From: an uncultured Mycobacterium sp.
GTDB lineage: Bacteria; Actinomycetota; Actinomycetes; Mycobacteriales; Mycobacteriaceae
DNA length: 64,000 nt
Reading direction: 5' to 3'
Assembly (NCBI GenBank): GCA_900078375.1
Contig: FLQS01000019.1
Coordinates: forward strand, 1 to 64,000
How positions within the stretch are numbered: position 1 is the stretch's first letter; each line of letters begins with the position of its first letter. A program made the translations under genes and the position numbers. This document shows positions 17,460-30,926 of the stretch, in pieces. The notes under the pieces are model-generated. The model ran no database searches and was not told where the DNA came from. It saw nothing but the letters and a program-made list of their open reading frames with translations.

Positions 17460-20400
17460 TTAGCGGCCGTCCAGGCGCCGGCCGAGGCCGCTCACCGATG
17501 GTGTATCGAGCAGCGCGGTCACATCGAGCTGCACATCGAAGGCGGCATTGATCGCGGCGACCGCCCGCATGGCGGCCAGCGAGTCCCCACCCAGCTGGAA
17601 AAACGACTCATCGGCGCTCACCCGGTCCACGCCCAGCACGCGGGCGTAGATCTCGGCCAGCGCCGTCTCGGCGTCGGTGGCCGGTTCCCGATAATCACCT
17701 GCGCCACTGCGGCTTCCGGCCACCGGGGTGATCGGCTCCACCGGATTGCGCAGTTCTGCGGATGTCAACGGCGTCCCCGGATCGGTAGTCATCGCCACCA
17801 ACACCTGGTTCAGCTGTTCCATGACGGCCTGAATCTCGCCGTCACCGAACACATCCGAGCGATATTGGATGCGAAGCTCCAACTCGCTTCCCGGCACTGC
17901 CTGGATCGTGAGCGGGTAGTGGTAGTAGTCGCGGTTGGCGATGTCGGTGATCGCAAGCCCGTCCGCACCCGACAACGTGGCCATGTCGATCGGATAGTTC
18001 TCGTAGACGAAGACGGTGTCGAAGAGCCTGTCCCGGCCGACGATGCGGTGGATCTCGCTGAGCCCCAGGTGCTCATGCTCGAGTGTGCGGGCGCGGTGGT
18101 CTTGCAGCTGATCGAGCAGGTCCGCGGTGGGGGTCGTCGCCGTGACGATCGCCCGGACCGGCACCGTGTTGATGAACAAGCCCACCATCGCGTCGACGCC
18201 GGCCACCTCGGCCGCGCGGCCCGACACCACGGTCCCGAACGTGACATCGTGCCGGCCGGTCAGCCGCATCAGCAGCTGCGCGAAGGCACCCTGCAGCACG
18301 GTGCTGACCGTCGTGTGATGTGAGCGCGCCAGTTCGTTGAGTGCGGTCGTCAGTTGTTCGGAAACCCGCAGCGAAGCAACGCTTCTCGGGCCTGGCTCAA
18401 CACCGATCTGCGAGCCCACCAGTGTCGGGCCGTCCAGATCAGCCAGTACCTCGCGCCAGGACGCGCGAGCGGCGCCCTGGTCGCGGTCGGCCAGCCAGCT
18501 GACAAACCTGCGATACGGCACGGGCGCCGGCAGCCGATGGCCGTAGTAGCCGGCGAACACCTCTTGAAGCAACACCGGCAGCGACCAGCCGTCCAGCACG
18601 ATGTGATGGTTGGTCAGCACGAGCCGGTGCCGATTAGGTGCAGTGCGAACCAGCGCTACCCGGAAGGCCGTCTGTCCCCTCAGATCGCAGACTGCGGCGC
18701 GCTCGGCGACGCAGAGCCGGGCGATCTGCTCGTCGCGGTCGGCGGCGTTGCTGAGGTCGAGGTACTGCCACGGCGCCGCGGCATATGCCGGGATGACCTG
18801 GACCGGCTCGCCGAAATCGTTGCGGAATCGCGCCGCCAGGTTGGGGTTTCGCTGAACCGCTGCCTGCAGGGCGTCACGCAGCCGATGGTGATCGAGCCGG
18901 CCGGTCAATGTGACATCGAGCTGCACCGCGTACACGTCGTCGACGCGGCCGTGCGCAACATCGGCGTGGAACAGCAGTCCCTGCTGCAAGGGCGTCAACG
19001 GCAAGATGTCGGCGACGTCTTCTGTCCGGCACAGTTCGTCGATCTGCTGCTGGGTAAGCCGGGCGGGCGCGATATCGGAGGGGGTGAATCCACCGCCACC
19101 GTCGCGCACATGAGCGCAGATGCCGGCGAGCGCGTCAAACCACAACCCGCTCAACCGGTGGACCTGGGCGTGGTCCAGCGCCGAGAGCGCCCACGTCCAG
19201 CCGGCACGCAGACGCGGCCCGGCCTCGGTTTCGATTGTGCCGGCATTGAGTTCGACGGTGTGCATCAACGGCATGGGAACCGCCGCGGCCGGGCCGGTCA
19301 CCTTCCAGCCGTCCTCACGTATCTCCCAGATGTCGCCGGAGACCACACCACCACCGGCGCCGAGGCGCCCCAGGTAGTTGAACCCGATCGCCGGATCGGA
19401 TCCCTCCAGTTCGACGTCGGAGTTCAGGTAACGCAGCACCCCGTAGGTCAATCCATCCGGCATGGTCCGGAGCTGCTCTTTGACGTCCTTGATGACCGCC
19501 CCCAGGCCGGCGTCACCGGCGACCACCTGGGCCCAGTCCAGGCCGCCCACAGCAAGCGACACCGGGTATTTGGTGGTGAACCACCCCACCGTTCGGGACA
19601 GGTCAATATCGGGCGCAAGCTCCTCCTCGCGCCCGTGGCCCTCCGCGTCGATGACGATGGGCGCCGCACCGGTGCCGAGGAATTCAGCCAGCGCCAGCCC
19701 GAATGCGATCAGCAGAATGTCGTTGATCCCGGCGTGGAACGCCATGGGCACCTCGCCGAGCAGCATCCGGGTGGTCGCGGTATCCAGCTCGACCGACAAA
19801 CTTCCGGCGTTGGCATAGGTATCCACCGCCGGCTGCACCGCGGGCAGGGGCGCCGGGGTCGCCGCGATCTGGCGCCACGAATCCGCCTGCGCCACGACCG
19901 ACGGGTCGTGTGCGTATTCGGCCAGCACCGTCGCCCACCGGGCGAACGACGTCCCCGGCGCGGGCAGAGCGACCCCTTGCCCGCCCCGGTGCTGTGCCCA
20001 GGCAAGGTTGAAGTCCTCCACCAGGATTCGCCACGAGACCCCGTCGACCGCAAGGTGATGAACGATCACCAACAGTTGGCTCGCCGGGGCGACCCACAGC
20101 GCACTCAGCATCAGCCCGGCCGCCGGATCCAACCGCGACCGGGCGGCCGCGACCGCATCCTCGGACAGCACGTCGACGGTGCGCAGGCACGACCGGGCGT
20201 CCACCGAGCCGGGTTCGGGCACCTGCAGCGACCAGCCGCCCGCACCGTCGTCCTCGACCCGCAACCGCAACATCGCATGCCGGTCGAGCACGGCCTGCAT
20301 CATCACCAACACGTCAGCTTCGGTCACCCCGACCGGGGCTTGTACCAACACCGTCTGGTTGAACTGGTCGACCGGGCCGGGAACATCGTGCAGCCAACGG

Positions 20401-23400
20401 ATGATCGGCGTCGCCAGCAGCGCACCGACACCCTCGTCGATCTCGCCGTCGTCACCGTCGGACAGCGTGACCACCCGGGCGAGCCCGGCCACGGTCTGTT
20501 CAACGAAGATATCGCGCGGCCGGCACAGCACCCCCGCGGCGCGAGCCCGCGCGACCACCTGCATCGACAGGATGCTGTCGCCGCCGAGCTCGAAGAACGA
20601 TTCGTCGACGCCGACCCGTTCCAGCCCCAGCACCTGCGCGAAGATCCCGGCCAGGATCTCCTCGACCGCATCGGTGGGGGCACGGTAGGAATCGACGTCC
20701 TGGTACTCCGGAGCCGGCAGGGCCTTGGTGTCGAGCTTGCCGTTGACGGTCAGCGGCAGTGCGTCGATGCTGACGATCGCCGAGGGCACCATGTAGGTGG
20801 GCAGCCGCTCACCGAGCGCGGCGCGGGCGGCGGCCGGATCGACACTCCCGGTCACATAGCCGACCAGGCGCTTATCACCGGGGCGGTCCTCGCGAGCGAT
20901 GACCACCGCCTGCGTGACACCCTCCAATTCGCTTAGCGCGGCCTGGATTTCGCCGAGCTCGATGCGGTAGCCGCGGATCTTGACCTGCTCGTCGGCACGC
21001 CCCATGTAGCGAAGTTCACCGTCGGCGCCCCACGCCATCAGGTCGCCGGTGCGGTACATCCGCGTGCCGGGTTCCCCGTACGGGCATGCCACGAACCGGG
21101 TCGCCGATAGACCAGCCCGGCCGATATAACCGTCGGCCACTCCGGCGCCGGCCACATACAGCTCACCGACCACACCCGCCGGGACCGGACGCAGCAGGCG
21201 GTCCAGGACAAAGAATCCGAGGTGACCCAACGGCACCCCGATCGGGCTGACCGCGGCGTCGAGGTCGGCGGCGACGATCTCCCGGAACGACGCGTGCACC
21301 GTCGTCTCGGTGATGCCGTACATATTGATCAGGCGCGGGGCACCGGGATGATTGTCCAGCCACGCCCGCAGCCGCGGGGGTTCCAGCGCCTCCCCGCCGA
21401 ACACCACGGCCCCGAGCTTCAACTGCTTGCCGAGTTCGGGCTGGGCGGTGTCGGCGGCCTGCAGCGCATAGAACGCCGACGGCGTCTGGCTGAGCACGGT
21501 GATCTGCTCCGAAACCAGCAGGGCGTGCAGATCTTCCGCCGAGCGGACCACGGGGTCGGGCACCACCACAACGCGACCGCCGTAGAGCAGCGCGCCCCAG
21601 ATTTCCCACACCGAGAAGTCGAAGGCCAGTGAATGGCACTGCGACCAGACCTGGCCGGCCAGCTCCATGTCGGCGTCCAGCGTCGCCAGTAGCCGAATCA
21701 CGTTGCGATGCGGGATCGCCACGCCCTTGGGCGTGCCCGTGGTACCCGAGGTGTAGATGATGTAGGCCACGTCATCGGGGCTGGGGCCGGCTACCATGGG
21801 TTGGCTCGCCGCAGAAGCGTTCTCAAGGTCCCGGATGTCGACGACCGACAGGCCCTGCCCGTCGAGCCGGCTCGCCAGCTCGGTCGTGGTTATCGCCACG
21901 ACCGGTGCGGCATCGCCGAGCACGAACTGCATACGCGCTTCGGGCACCGATGGGTCGATCGGCACGTATGCGGCTCCGGTCTTCACCACCGCGACCATTG
22001 CCACGATTGCCTCAGCCGACCGCGGCAACAGCAGTGCCACCCGCTTCCCTGCGCCAACGCCGTTGGCGGCCAGAACATTAGCCGCTCGGCCCGCCGCCTC
22101 GTCCAGCTCGCGGTACGTCATGGACCGGCCCTCGAAGGTGACCGCCGCCGCATCGGGGGTGAGCGCCACCTGTACGGCGAACCTCGCCGCTATCGATTCC
22201 GGACTACTCGCCGAGTCGGTGAGTGCGGCACGGTTGCCCACCTCGTCGAGGCGAGTGTGTTCGGCCTCGTCCAGCACATCGACCACAGACAACGACCGGT
22301 TCGGGTCGGCCGTCATCGCCACCAGAACCCGACGCAGCCGGTCGACCATCGTCTCGATGCTGGCCGCGTCGAAAACGTCCGTGCGGTACTCCACCGCTCC
22401 GGCGATCCCGGCGGATTCGCCTGCCTCAGTCCAGCGTTCGGCCAGAGTGAACGTCAGATCCATCCTGGCGGTCTGCGTGTCCACCGGCAGCGGCTCGACC
22501 TGCAGGTCGCCCAGTGTCAAGCCGGCGGCGTCGCTGTCCTGCCAGGCGAAGTTCTGCCAGGCCAGCAAGACCTGCACCAGCGGGTGATGGGCCATGCTCC
22601 GAGTCGGCTTGAGGCGCTCGACGAGCAGCTCGAACGGCACGTCCTGGTGTTCGTAGGCCGCCAGGCTGCGCCGCCGTACCTGAGCCAGCAGATCAGCGAA
22701 GGTCGGATTGCCTGCCAGGTCGACCCGCAACACCAGGGTGTTGACGAAGAAGCCCACCAGCTCGTCGAGTGCGGCTTGACCGCGTCCGGCGATCGGGAAG
22801 CCCACCGCCACTTCACTACTCGAACTCAGGTTCGACAGCAGCACCGCCAGAGCAGTCTGGATCACCATGAAGTTGGTGGCGTTGTGCTCGCGGGCCAGCA
22901 TGGTGATCTGCTGTTGCAGTTCAGCCGGCCATTCCAATTCCAGGCGTGCACCGCGATAGTCGGCCACCAGCGGGTAGGGCCGATCGGTTGGCAGTTGCAG
23001 CCGCTCTGGCATGTCGGCCAGCGCATCTTCCCAGTACGCCAGTTCACCGGCGATGCGGCTGTCCGCATCAGCCAGATCACCCAGCTCCGCGCGTTGCCAC
23101 AGCGTGTAATCGACGTACTGGACTGCGAGTTCGCCCCAGCGTGGGGACTCGCCCGCGCTCCGGCTGGCGTATGCCACACCCAGATCACTCACCAGCGGGG
23201 TGATCGACCAGCCGTCGGCGGCGATGTGATGTACAACCGCCACCAGCAGGTGCTCGTCGTCGGAAATGCGGAAAAGCTTTGCCTGCATGGGTATTTCGGC
23301 GGCGAGATCGAAGGTATAGCGCGCCACGGAGTCAATGGCCGCGCTCACCTGGTCCGCCGACCACGTGGTGGCATCGACGACGTCCCAACCAAAGTCGACC

Positions 23401-26400
23401 AGCTCGCCAGAGACGACGAACTGCCGTGGCACACCCTCTACGGCTGGGAACCGGGTGCGCAGGCTCTCCTGACGGTCCACGACGTCGGCCAGTGCCACGC
23501 CCAGGGCGTCAGCGTCCAGCTGTCCGTGAAGTTGCAGTGCCACCGCGATGTTGTAAATCGGTGAAGGACCCTGGAATTGGTCGATGAACCACAACCGGCT
23601 CTGCGCGAACGACAGCGGGATGATCGCAGGTCGCTCCACCGCGACCAGCGGCTCCGCACCGCCCTCATCGCCCTCGATGCGAGGCGCCAACTGCGCGATC
23701 GTGGGAGCCTCGAACAGCGCCCGGACCGCGATGCCGGCGTCCAGGCTGGCATTGACCGCGGCGATCAGACGCATCGCCGACAGCGAATCTCCACCCAGGT
23801 CGAAGAACGAATCATCGACACCGACCCGCTCGACACCCAGTACCTGGGCGAAGATCCCGACCAGGATCTCCTCGGTGAGAGATGTCGGGGCGCGGTAGTT
23901 GTCGATGCCCTGGTAGTCGGGCGTAGGCAGGGCTCGCCTGTCGAGCTTGCCGCTGACCGTCAAGGGCAGTGCCGGCAATGCCAGCACCGCAACCGGAACC
24001 ATGTATGCGGGGAGCCGTTCGGCCAGCGCGGCCCGCGCTTTCGCGGGATCCGCCGTGCCGGTGATGTAGCCAACCAGTCGTTGATCGCCGGGGCGGTCCT
24101 CGCTGGCAATCACCACCGCCTGCTCGACACCATCCAATTCGTGGAGCGCTGCCTGGATTTCGCCGAGCTCAATGCGGTACCCGCGGATCTTGACCTGCTC
24201 GTCAGCACGCCCCACATAGTCGAGCTGCCCGTCGGCGCGCCAGCGCACCAAGTCGCCGGTGCGATACATCCGGGTCCCGGGCTGGCCGAACGGACAGGCC
24301 ACAAACCGCGATGCGGTCAACGCGGTGCGCACGATATACCCGACGGCTACACCGCGCCCGGCCACATACAACTCGCCGACCACGTTCTCCGGCACAGGCC
24401 GGAGCCGCTCGTCGAGCACGAACAGTGCGGAGGTTGCCACCGGCGCACCGATCGGTGCCACCCCGGATCCCGTTGTCCCGGTTGATCCGCCGCGTTCTAA
24501 CGGCGCGCTCATCGACGCGTACACGGTGGCCTCGGTCGGGCCGTAGGCGTTGATCACGACCCGCCCGGGCGCCCATTGATCGACGACCTCAGCCGGGCAA
24601 GCCTCACCGCCGAGCAGCAGCGCCACCGACTCCAGACCTTCTGGGCGCAGTGCGCTGACCGCGGACGGGGTTTGGGTGAGGACGTTGATCTGCTGGCTGA
24701 CGAGCAGATCGTGGAAGTCATCGGGTGAACGAGTCACCGAATCAGGCACCACGACCAGTCGCCCACCACCGAGCAGCGCAGCCCAGATCTCCCACACCGA
24801 GAAGTCGAAGGCGTACGAATGGCATTGCGTCCATACCTGGTGCGCGGCAAGGCCAGTCGGCGAGGAATCGGCGAGATGAGCCAAGTTGCGGTGGGCGACC
24901 GCCACCCCCTTGGGAGTTCCGGTGGTGCCCGAGGTGTAGATCAAGTAGGCCGTGCAGTCCGGGTCGGGGTACGCAAGTGCGTTGCTGGGCTGGCTATTGA
25001 TGGCCGGATCCGCGATGTCGATGACGGTCACGTCGTGCCCGGCCAACCGCGACCGCAGGTCAGCCGTGGTGACGACGGCGGCCGGTGCCGCGTCGGCCAA
25101 CATGAACGCGATTCGGTTCTGCGGCAACGCCGGATCGATCGCCAGATACGCCGCGCCGGCCTTCAATGCCGCCAGCATGACCGCGACGGCCTGGGCCGAG
25201 CGGTCCAGCAGCAGCGCCACACAGTCACCGGCGACGACACCGCGGCTGCGCAACAGGTGCGCATACCGGTTGGCGGTCTCGTCGAGTTCGCGGTAGGTCA
25301 TCGATGCATCGCCGGCGCTGAGCGCGACCGCCAGCGGCGCGTGAGCCACCTGCTCGGCAAACAGTTCCGGAACGGACACCGGAGCCGCAGCCGGCTGCGT
25401 CAACAGCGCGCGGTTGCCCACCTCGTCGAGGCGGACGTGCTCGGCGGGTTGGAGGACATCCACCGATGACAGCCGGCGGGACGGGTCGGCCAGCATCGCG
25501 ACCAGCACTCGCCGCCACCGCTCGACCAAGGTCTCGATGCTGGCCGCATCGAACACGTCGGTGCGGAACTCGACCAGACCAGCGATCCCACCCGGCTCGC
25601 CGGCCTTGCTCCAGCGTTCGTTGAACGCGAAGGCCAGGTCGATGCGCGCAGTATGAGTGTCCAGCGGAAGCTGGCTGATCTGCAGATCACCGAGGGCCAG
25701 CGCGATTTCGTCGCTGGTCTCGGCGGGCAGGTTGCGCCAGCCCAGCATCACCTGGACCAGGGGATGGTGGGTTAGCGAACGAGTCGGGTTGAGCCGCTCG
25801 ACGACGACCTCGAACGGCACGTCTTGATGTTCGTACGCAGCCAGGCTACGGGTACGCACCTGGGCCAGCACTTCGGCGACAGTGGGGTCGCCACTGACAT
25901 CGACCCGCAACACCAGCGTGTTGACGAAGAATCCGACCAGGTCGTCAAGCGCCGGGTCGCGCCGACCGCCGATCGGGAAGCCAACCGCCACATCAGAACT
26001 CGCGCTGAGCTTGGCCAACAGCACCGCCAGGGCCGCCTGCACCAGCATGAAGCTGGTCGCATTGTGCTCGCGGGCGACCTGCGCGATCCGCTCCTGCAGC
26101 TCGATCGGCCACTGCACCTCGATGCTGGCGCCTTGTTGATCGGCCACCGGTGGATAGGGCCGGCCGGTGGGCAACTGCAACCGCTCGGGCATGCCGTCGA
26201 GCGCGTCCCGCCAATACGCGAGCTGCGCGGCGATCAGGCTGTTCTGGTCGTCCAGCTCACCGAACTGCACTCGCTGCCACAGCGTGTAATCGACGTACTG
26301 AACCGGCAATTCGGCCCACATCGGGTTGATCCCCGCGCATCGGCAGAGATACGCCACCCCTAGATCGTTGACCATCGGGCCCATCGAGAGGCCATCGGCG

Positions 26401-29400
26401 GCGATGTGATGCGCCACCGACACCACGACATGCTGGTCGTCACTGAGCCGGAATAGCCGCGCCTGCATGGGGATTTCGGTCGCGAGATCGAATGAGTGGT
26501 GCGCCACGGCTTCGATGGCCTCGTCCAGCTGAGCTTCCGACCATGAAGTCGCGTCGACGACGTCCCAACCGATGTCGGCATTCTCGGCGGGCACCACAAC
26601 CTGCTGCGGTACCCCGTTGAGCGCCGCGAACCGGGTGCGCAGACTCTCGTGACGGCCGACAACGTCGGCCAGCGCCGCACCGAGGGCGCCGGCATTGAGC
26701 GGACCGTTCAGTCGCAGGCCCACCGCCATGTTGTAAGTCGGTGAGGGGCCTTGCAATTGGTCGAGGAACCACAATCTGTTCTGGGAGAACGACAGCGGGA
26801 CCACCGCGGGCCGCTCCATCGGCACCAACGGCTCGAGACGGTTCTCACCGCCACCGATACGGGGCGCCAATTGGGCGACCGAAGGCGATTCGAACAACGT
26901 CCGCACCGAAAGACCGGCATCCAGGCCGGTATTGACCGCCGCGATCAGACGCATCGCCGACAGCGAGTCACCGCCCATGTCGAAGAACGAGTCATCGATG
27001 CCGACCCGCTCCACCCCCAACACCTGTGCATAGATGCCGGCCAGGATCTCCTCGACCGCGGTGGACGGGGCGCGGTAGCTGTCGGCGTCCTGGAACTCCG
27101 GTGCCGGCAGGGCCCGCTTGTCCAGTTTTCCGTTGACCGTCAACGGCATTGCGTCGATAACGATGATCGCCGACGGGACCATGTATTCGGGCAGGCGCTG
27201 AGCCAGCGCGGCGCGCAGCGAAGCCTGCTCCACCGCCCCGGTGACATATCCGACCAGGCGCTTGTCGCCCGGGCGGTCCTCGCGGGCGATCACCACCGCT
27301 TCGCGGACGCCGTCGAACGCGGCCAACGCCGCACGCACCTCACCCAATTCGATGCGGTATCCGCGGATCTTGACCTGATCGTCGGCACGTCCGACGTAGC
27401 GCAGCTGTCCGTCCGGACCCCACGACATCACGTCGCCGGTGCGGTACATCCGCTGACCCGGGCTGCCGAACGGGCACGCGACAAAACGCGATGCGCTCAA
27501 GCCTGCCCGGCCGAGGTAGCCGTACGCCAATGCACCGCCGGCCACATACAGCTCCCCCACCACGCCGACCGGCACCGGTCGCAACCACGCATCGAGGACG
27601 AAGAAGCCGAGGTGCGCGAGCGGCACCCCGATCGGGCTGATGGCAGTGTCGGTATCGGCGGCGTGGATCTCCCGGAACGAGGCGTGCACCGTCGTCTCGG
27701 TGATGCCGTACATATTGATCAGGCGCGGGGTGCCCGGATGGTTACGCAGCCACGTCCGCAGCCGCTGCGGCTCCAGCGCCTCCCCACCAAAGACCACCGC
27801 CTCGAGCGCGAGCGACGGTTCCGACGCGGGCAGGAGTGCGTCCGCGCTCTGCAGGGCATAGAACGCCGACGGGGTCTGGCTCAACACATTGACTTGTTCG
27901 GAAACCAGTAGGGCCAGCAAGTCTTCGGCGGAGCGGACCACCGCGTCGGGCACCACGACCAGACGGCCGCCGTAGAGCAGCGCACCCCAGATCTCCCACA
28001 CCGAGAAATCGAAAGCCAGCGAATGACATTGCGACCACACCTGTCCCGACAGCGTGAGGTCGGCGTCCAACGCCTCCAACAACCGGGTCACATTGCGATG
28101 CGGGATCGCCACACCCTTGGGCGTGCCCGTCGTACCCGACGTGTAGATGATGTAGGCGACGTCGTCGGGGCCCGAACCCGGCACCGTCGAGCCGATGGCG
28201 CCGTCACCGGCTGTGATCTCCTCGATATCGAAGACGACGAGGTCTTGACCGCTGAGCCGGTCTGCCAACGCACCGGTGGTGATCGCGGCAACGGGAGCGG
28301 AATCCCCCAGCACGAACTCCATGCGCGCCGGCGGCACCGACGGATCGATCGGCACATATGCCGCACCCGTCTTGACCACCGCCACCATCGCGACCACAGC
28401 ATCAGCCGACCGCGGCAATAGCAGCGCCACCCGGTGGCCCGGGCCCACCCCGCGGCCAATCAGCAAGCGCGCCAACCGGGTTGACGCGTCGTCCAACTCC
28501 CGATAGGTCATCGACAGACCCTCGAAGGTCACCGCCGCCGCATCCGGCGCACGACCCACCTGGGAGGCGAACAAGTCCGGAATCGACACCGGTGCGCTGA
28601 GGGCTTCGGTCAACGCGACCAGCTCACCCCGGCTATCGGACTGTGCGCTGGTGTCCACGAGGTCCATGAAGGAGGCATGCACCGTCGTCTCGGTGGTGCC
28701 GTACAGGTTGAGCAACCGCGGCGACGCCGGGTGGTTGCGCAGCCATGTCTGCAGCCGCTCGGGTTCCAGTGCCTCACCGGCGAATACGACGGCCTCGAGC
28801 TTCAGCCGGCGGCCAACCTCGGGTTGGAGATCATCGGCGGTCTGCAACGCGTAGAACGCCGACGGGGTCTGGCTCAGGACGGTGACCTCTTCGTGGGCCA
28901 ACAACGCGTGGAAGTCTTCCGGCGAGCGCGCCACTGTCTCGGGCACCACCACCAGGCGGCCACCGAAAAGCAGGGCGCCCCAGATTTCGCAGACCGAGAC
29001 GTCGAACGCCAGCGAATGCCATTGCGACCACACCTGGCCTGCCAGCCGCAGATCGGCGTCCATGGACTCCAGCAGCCGCATCACATTGTTGTGCGGGATG
29101 GCCACGCCCTTGGGGGTGCCGGTCGTGCCTGACGTGTAGATGATGTAGGCGATCTCATCGGGCGCCGGCGCAGGCAACGCCGAATTCGCTTGGCCGCCAA
29201 CGGCGGGGTCGTTGATATCGATGACGGTCAGGTCGCGGCCCTGCAGGCGCTCGGCCAATTCGGCGTTGGTGATCGCGGCGACCGGCGCGGCGTCGTCGAG
29301 CATGAACTGCATCCGGGCCGCGGGCACCACCGGATCGATCGGCACATACGCCGCACCGGTCTTCAGGACCGCAAGGATCGCCATAATCGCTTCGGCCGAC

Positions 29401-30926
29401 CGCGGCAGCAGCAGCGCCACTCGCTGGCCGGGACCCGCACCGCGGCTGACGAGCAGGTGTGCGAATCGGTTGGCGGCCTGGTCGAGCTCGCCGTACGTCC
29501 ACGACCGCTCACCCCAGGTGAGCGCCAACGCTTCTGGGGCGCGGGCCACCTGCGCGGCGAACATCGCGGGAATCGAAACCGGCGTGGGCTCGGTTTGGCT
29601 GAGGACGGCTCGGTTGCTCCAGCGATCGAGCCGGGCCAGCTCCGCTCCGTCGAGCAGCTCGATCGACGACAGCGGCCGAGTGGGATCTTTGATCATCGAC
29701 ACCAGGACCCGCTTGAACCGCTCGATCAGCGTCTGGATGCCGGCGCTGTCGAATACATCGGTGTCGTATTCGACGCGCAGGGTCAGCTCGTCGCCCGGCA
29801 GGGCCTGGATCGCAATCGGGTAGTGGTTGTATTCGCGATGCGCGAAGTCGGTGACGACCAGCCCGTCGGCGCCGGACAGTCGCGCGGCATCGATCGGATA
29901 GTTCTCGTAGACGAAGAACGTGTCGAACAGGTGGTCCTGACCGATGACCCGGTGAATCTCGCTCAGGGCGAGGTGCTGGTGATCCAGGGTCTGGGTGTAG
30001 GCACTCTGCAGCTGATCGAGGAGGTCTTCGGTGGTGGTGGTGGCATTGACGGTCGCCCGGACCGGCACCGTATTGATCAGCAGGCCCACCATCGCGTCGG
30101 CGCCGAACACCTCGTCCGGCCGGCCGGAGACCGTCGTACCGAAGGCCACGTCCTGCTGACCCGTCATCGACATGAGCAGCTGTGCGAACGCGCCCTGCAG
30201 CACTGTGCTGACCGTGGTCTTGCACGACCGCGCGAGCTCGCCGAGCGCGCGAGTGGTCTGCTCGGACACCGGGAATGACGCGACCTCGCGCCGCCCCAGC
30301 CCGACCTGACCCGACACACCGACCAGGGTCGGGGTGTCGAAACCGGCCAACACCTCACCCCAGGCCAAGCGCGCGGCATCGAGGTCGCGGGCACCCAGCC
30401 AGCTGACGAACCTGCGATACGGCGGAGCCGGCGGCAGCCGCTGACCGTAGTAGCTGGCGAACACCTCACCGAGCAACAGCGGCAGCGACCAACCGTCCAG
30501 AACGATGTGGTGGTTGGTCAGCACAAGCTGATATTCGTCTGCCCCAGTACGGATCAGGGCCGCCCGGAAGGCCGGCTGATCGGCGAGCTCGCAGACGGCG
30601 ACCCGCTCTTGGGTGTGCAGCTGCCCCAGTTGTGCATCGAGGTCTTCGACGCCGCTGAGATCGACGTAGCGCCACGGCACCACGGCATCGGCCGGGATGA
30701 TCTGAACCGGCTCGGCGAACTGCTGGGAGAACCGGGCGGCGAGGTGCGGATGCCGCGTCGCCACCGTCTGGATCGCCTGGCTCAGCCGGTCGTGATCAAG
30801 CTGACCGGTCAGCGTGATGTACAGCTGAACGGCGTACACATCGTCGCCGGCGTTCTGCGCCGTGCTGGCATGGAACAACAGCCCCCGCTGCAAGGGGGTC
30901 AGAGGTAAGACGTCAGCTATCCGCAT
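17460..30926 (-). CDS. Non-ribosomal peptide synthetase 2, C-A*-A-T-C-A-T-C-A-T-E-C-T
   Basis: A 4488-residue NRPS. Domains by eye: C ~1-430 ([23 protein letters not shown]; the type that accepts D-donors), truncated A* ~449-755, full A ~779-1290, T ~1320 (MGGDSLSAM), C ~1378-1800 (HHIAADGLS), A ~1848-2345, T ~2378, C ~2437-2870 (HHIAADGWS), A ~2908-3420, T ~3447 (GGDSILS), E ~3510-3940 ([11 protein letters not shown]), C ~3972-4400 and T ~4445 ([10 protein letters not shown]), where the protein ends. There is no A domain in the last module and no TE or reductase. Pocket residues read DFWSVGMVHK for modules 2 and 4 (close to the Thr code) and DFWTLGAVYK for module 3. The gene overlaps NRPS 1 by 14 bases. 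It extends the lipopeptide by three residues, the last epimerised. Confidence 0.95.
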   Translation of the reverse strand: MRIADVLPLTPLQRGLLFHASTAQNAGDDVYAVQLYITLTGQLDHDRLSQAIQTVATRHPHLAARFSQQFAEPVQIIPADAVVPWRYVDLSGVEDLDAQLGQLHTQERVAVCELADQPAFRAALIRTGADEYQLVLTNHHIVLDGWSLPLLLGEVFASYYGQRLPPAPPYRRFVSWLGARDLDAARLAWGEVLAGFDTPTLVGVSGQVGLGRREVASFPVSEQTTRALGELARSCKTTVSTVLQGAFAQLLMSMTGQQDVAFGTTVSGRPDEVFGADAMVGLLINTVPVRATVNATTTTEDLLDQLQSAYTQTLDHQHLALSEIHRVIGQDHLFDTFFVYENYPIDAARLSGADGLVVTDFAHREYNHYPIAIQALPGDELTLRVEYDTDVFDSAGIQTLIERFKRVLVSMIKDPTRPLSSIELLDGAELARLDRWSNRAVLSQTEPTPVSIPAMFAAQVARAPEALALTWGERSWTYGELDQAANRFAHLLVSRGAGPGQRVALLLPRSAEAIMAILAVLKTGAAYVPIDPVVPAARMQFMLDDAAPVAAITNAELAERLQGRDLTVIDINDPAVGGQANSALPAPAPDEIAYIIYTSGTTGTPKGVAIPHNNVMRLLESMDADLRLAGQVWSQWHSLAFDVSVCEIWGALLFGGRLVVVPETVARSPEDFHALLAHEEVTVLSQTPSAFYALQTADDLQPEVGRRLKLEAVVFAGEALEPERLQTWLRNHPASPRLLNLYGTTETTVHASFMDLVDTSAQSDSRGELVALTEALSAPVSIPDLFASQVGRAPDAAAVTFEGLSMTYRELDDASTRLARLLIGRGVGPGHRVALLLPRSADAVVAMVAVVKTGAAYVPIDPSVPPARMEFVLGDSAPVAAITTGALADRLSGQDLVVFDIEEITAGDGAIGSTVPGSGPDDVAYIIYTSGTTGTPKGVAIPHRNVTRLLEALDADLTLSGQVWSQCHSLAFDFSVWEIWGALLYGGRLVVVPDAVVRSAEDLLALLVSEQVNVLSQTPSAFYALQSADALLPASEPSLALEAVVFGGEALEPQRLRTWLRNHPGTPRLINMYGITETTVHASFREIHAADTDTAISPIGVPLAHLGFFVLDAWLRPVPVGVVGELYVAGGALAYGYLGRAGLSASRFVACPFGSPGQRMYRTGDVMSWGPDGQLRYVGRADDQVKIRGYRIELGEVRAALAAFDGVREAVVIAREDRPGDKRLVGYVTGAVEQASLRAALAQRLPEYMVPSAIIVIDAMPLTVNGKLDKRALPAPEFQDADSYRAPSTAVEEILAGIYAQVLGVERVGIDDSFFDMGGDSLSAMRLIAAVNTGLDAGLSVRTLFESPSVAQLAPRIGGGENRLEPLVPMERPAVVPLSFSQNRLWFLDQLQGPSPTYNMAVGLRLNGPLNAGALGAALADVVGRHESLRTRFAALNGVPQQVVVPAENADIGWDVVDATSWSEAQLDEAIEAVAHHSFDLATEIPMQARLFRLSDDQHVVVSVAHHIAADGLSMGPMVNDLGVAYLCRCAGINPMWAELPVQYVDYTLWQRVQFGELDDQNSLIAAQLAYWRDALDGMPERLQLPTGRPYPPVADQQGASIEVQWPIELQERIAQVAREHNATSFMLVQAALAVLLAKLSASSDVAVGFPIGGRRDPALDDLVGFFVNTLVLRVDVSGDPTVAEVLAQVRTRSLAAYEHQDVPFEVVVERLNPTRSLTHHPLVQVMLGWRNLPAETSDEIALALGDLQISQLPLDTHTARIDLAFAFNERWSKAGEPGGIAGLVEFRTDVFDAASIETLVERWRRVLVAMLADPSRRLSSVDVLQPAEHVRLDEVGNRALLTQPAAAPVSVPELFAEQVAHAPLAVALSAGDASMTYRELDETANRYAHLLRSRGVVAGDCVALLLDRSAQAVAVMLAALKAGAAYLAIDPALPQNRIAFMLADAAPAAVVTTADLRSRLAGHDVTVIDIADPAINSQPSNALAYPDPDCTAYLIYTSGTTGTPKGVAVAHRNLAHLADSSPTGLAAHQVWTQCHSYAFDFSVWEIWAALLGGGRLVVVPDSVTRSPDDFHDLLVSQQINVLTQTPSAVSALRPEGLESVALLLGGEACPAEVVDQWAPGRVVINAYGPTEATVYASMSAPLERGGSTGTTGSGVAPIGAPVATSALFVLDERLRPVPENVVGELYVAGRGVAVGYIVRTALTASRFVACPFGQPGTRMYRTGDLVRWRADGQLDYVGRADEQVKIRGYRIELGEIQAALHELDGVEQAVVIASEDRPGDQRLVGYITGTADPAKARAALAERLPAYMVPVAVLALPALPLTVSGKLDRRALPTPDYQGIDNYRAPTSLTEEILVGIFAQVLGVERVGVDDSFFDLGGDSLSAMRLIAAVNASLDAGIAVRALFEAPTIAQLAPRIEGDEGGAEPLVAVERPAIIPLSFAQSRLWFIDQFQGPSPIYNIAVALQLHGQLDADALGVALADVVDRQESLRTRFPAVEGVPRQFVVSGELVDFGWDVVDATTWSADQVSAAIDSVARYTFDLAAEIPMQAKLFRISDDEHLLVAVVHHIAADGWSITPLVSDLGVAYASRSAGESPRWGELAVQYVDYTLWQRAELGDLADADSRIAGELAYWEDALADMPERLQLPTDRPYPLVADYRGARLELEWPAELQQQITMLAREHNATNFMVIQTALAVLLSNLSSSSEVAVGFPIAGRGQAALDELVGFFVNTLVLRVDLAGNPTFADLLAQVRRRSLAAYEHQDVPFELLVERLKPTRSMAHHPLVQVLLAWQNFAWQDSDAAGLTLGDLQVEPLPVDTQTARMDLTFTLAERWTEAGESAGIAGAVEYRTDVFDAASIETMVDRLRRVLVAMTADPNRSLSVVDVLDEAEHTRLDEVGNRAALTDSASSPESIAARFAVQVALTPDAAAVTFEGRSMTYRELDEAAGRAANVLAANGVGAGKRVALLLPRSAEAIVAMVAVVKTGAAYVPIDPSVPEARMQFVLGDAAPVVAITTTELASRLDGQGLSVVDIRDLENASAASQPMVAGPSPDDVAYIIYTSGTTGTPKGVAIPHRNVIRLLATLDADMELAGQVWSQCHSLAFDFSVWEIWGALLYGGRVVVVPDPVVRSAEDLHALLVSEQITVLSQTPSAFYALQAADTAQPELGKQLKLGAVVFGGEALEPPRLRAWLDNHPGAPRLINMYGITETTVHASFREIVAADLDAAVSPIGVPLGHLGFFVLDRLLRPVPAGVVGELYVAGAGVADGYIGRAGLSATRFVACPYGEPGTRMYRTGDLMAWGADGELRYMGRADEQVKIRGYRIELGEIQAALSELEGVTQAVVIAREDRPGDKRLVGYVTGSVDPAAARAALGERLPTYMVPSAIVSIDALPLTVNGKLDTKALPAPEYQDVDSYRAPTDAVEEILAGIFAQVLGLERVGVDESFFELGGDSILSMQVVARARAAGVLCRPRDIFVEQTVAGLARVVTLSDGDDGEIDEGVGALLATPIIRWLHDVPGPVDQFNQTVLVQAPVGVTEADVLVMMQAVLDRHAMLRLRVEDDGAGGWSLQVPEPGSVDARSCLRTVDVLSEDAVAAARSRLDPAAGLMLSALWVAPASQLLVIVHHLAVDGVSWRILVEDFNLAWAQHRGGQGVALPAPGTSFARWATVLAEYAHDPSVVAQADSWRQIAATPAPLPAVQPAVDTYANAGSLSVELDTATTRMLLGEVPMAFHAGINDILLIAFGLALAEFLGTGAAPIVIDAEGHGREEELAPDIDLSRTVGWFTTKYPVSLAVGGLDWAQVVAGDAGLGAVIKDVKEQLRTMPDGLTYGVLRYLNSDVELEGSDPAIGFNYLGRLGAGGGVVSGDIWEIREDGWKVTGPAAAVPMPLMHTVELNAGTIETEAGPRLRAGWTWALSALDHAQVHRLSGLWFDALAGICAHVRDGGGGFTPSDIAPARLTQQQIDELCRTEDVADILPLTPLQQGLLFHADVAHGRVDDVYAVQLDVTLTGRLDHHRLRDALQAAVQRNPNLAARFRNDFGEPVQVIPAYAAAPWQYLDLSNAADRDEQIARLCVAERAAVCDLRGQTAFRVALVRTAPNRHRLVLTNHHIVLDGWSLPVLLQEVFAGYYGHRLPAPVPYRRFVSWLADRDQGAARASWREVLADLDGPTLVGSQIGVEPGPRSVASLRVSEQLTTALNELARSHHTTVSTVLQGAFAQLLMRLTGRHDVTFGTVVSGRAAEVAGVDAMVGLFINTVPVRAIVTATTPTADLLDQLQDHRARTLEHEHLGLSEIHRIVGRDRLFDTVFVYENYPIDMATLSGADGLAITDIANRDYYHYPLTIQAVPGSELELRIQYRSDVFGDGEIQAVMEQLNQVLVAMTTDPGTPLTSAELRNPVEPITPVAGSRSGAGDYREPATDAETALAEIYARVLGVDRVSADESFFQLGGDSLAAMRAVAAINAAFDVQLDVTALLDTPSVSGLGRRLDGR
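28660..29583 (-). other. Truncated adenylation domain (A*) inside NRPS 2
   Basis: About 305 residues of an A domain, from [11 protein letters not shown] through [21 protein letters not shown] and [14 protein letters not shown], stop just after the A5 motif. A second linker-like run ([15 protein letters not shown]) and a complete A domain starting at SIPDLFASQ follow. The C-terminal half with the TGD, GRxD and NGK(L) motifs is missing, so A* cannot catalyse adenylation. Its pocket residues (DVCSVALVH) differ from those of the following domain. Confidence 0.88.

Noticed and set aside
17460..17800. Thioesterase or reductase domain at the end of NRPS 2
   Set aside because: The last residues are a carrier domain ending [12 protein letters not shown]; there is no GxSxG or NAD(P)-binding motif after it.
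18354..20936. 860-residue open frame on the plus strand inside NRPS 2
   Set aside because: It lies fully antisense to well-defined A, T and E domains and is Arg/His-rich without motifs. It is a shadow frame of high-GC DNA.
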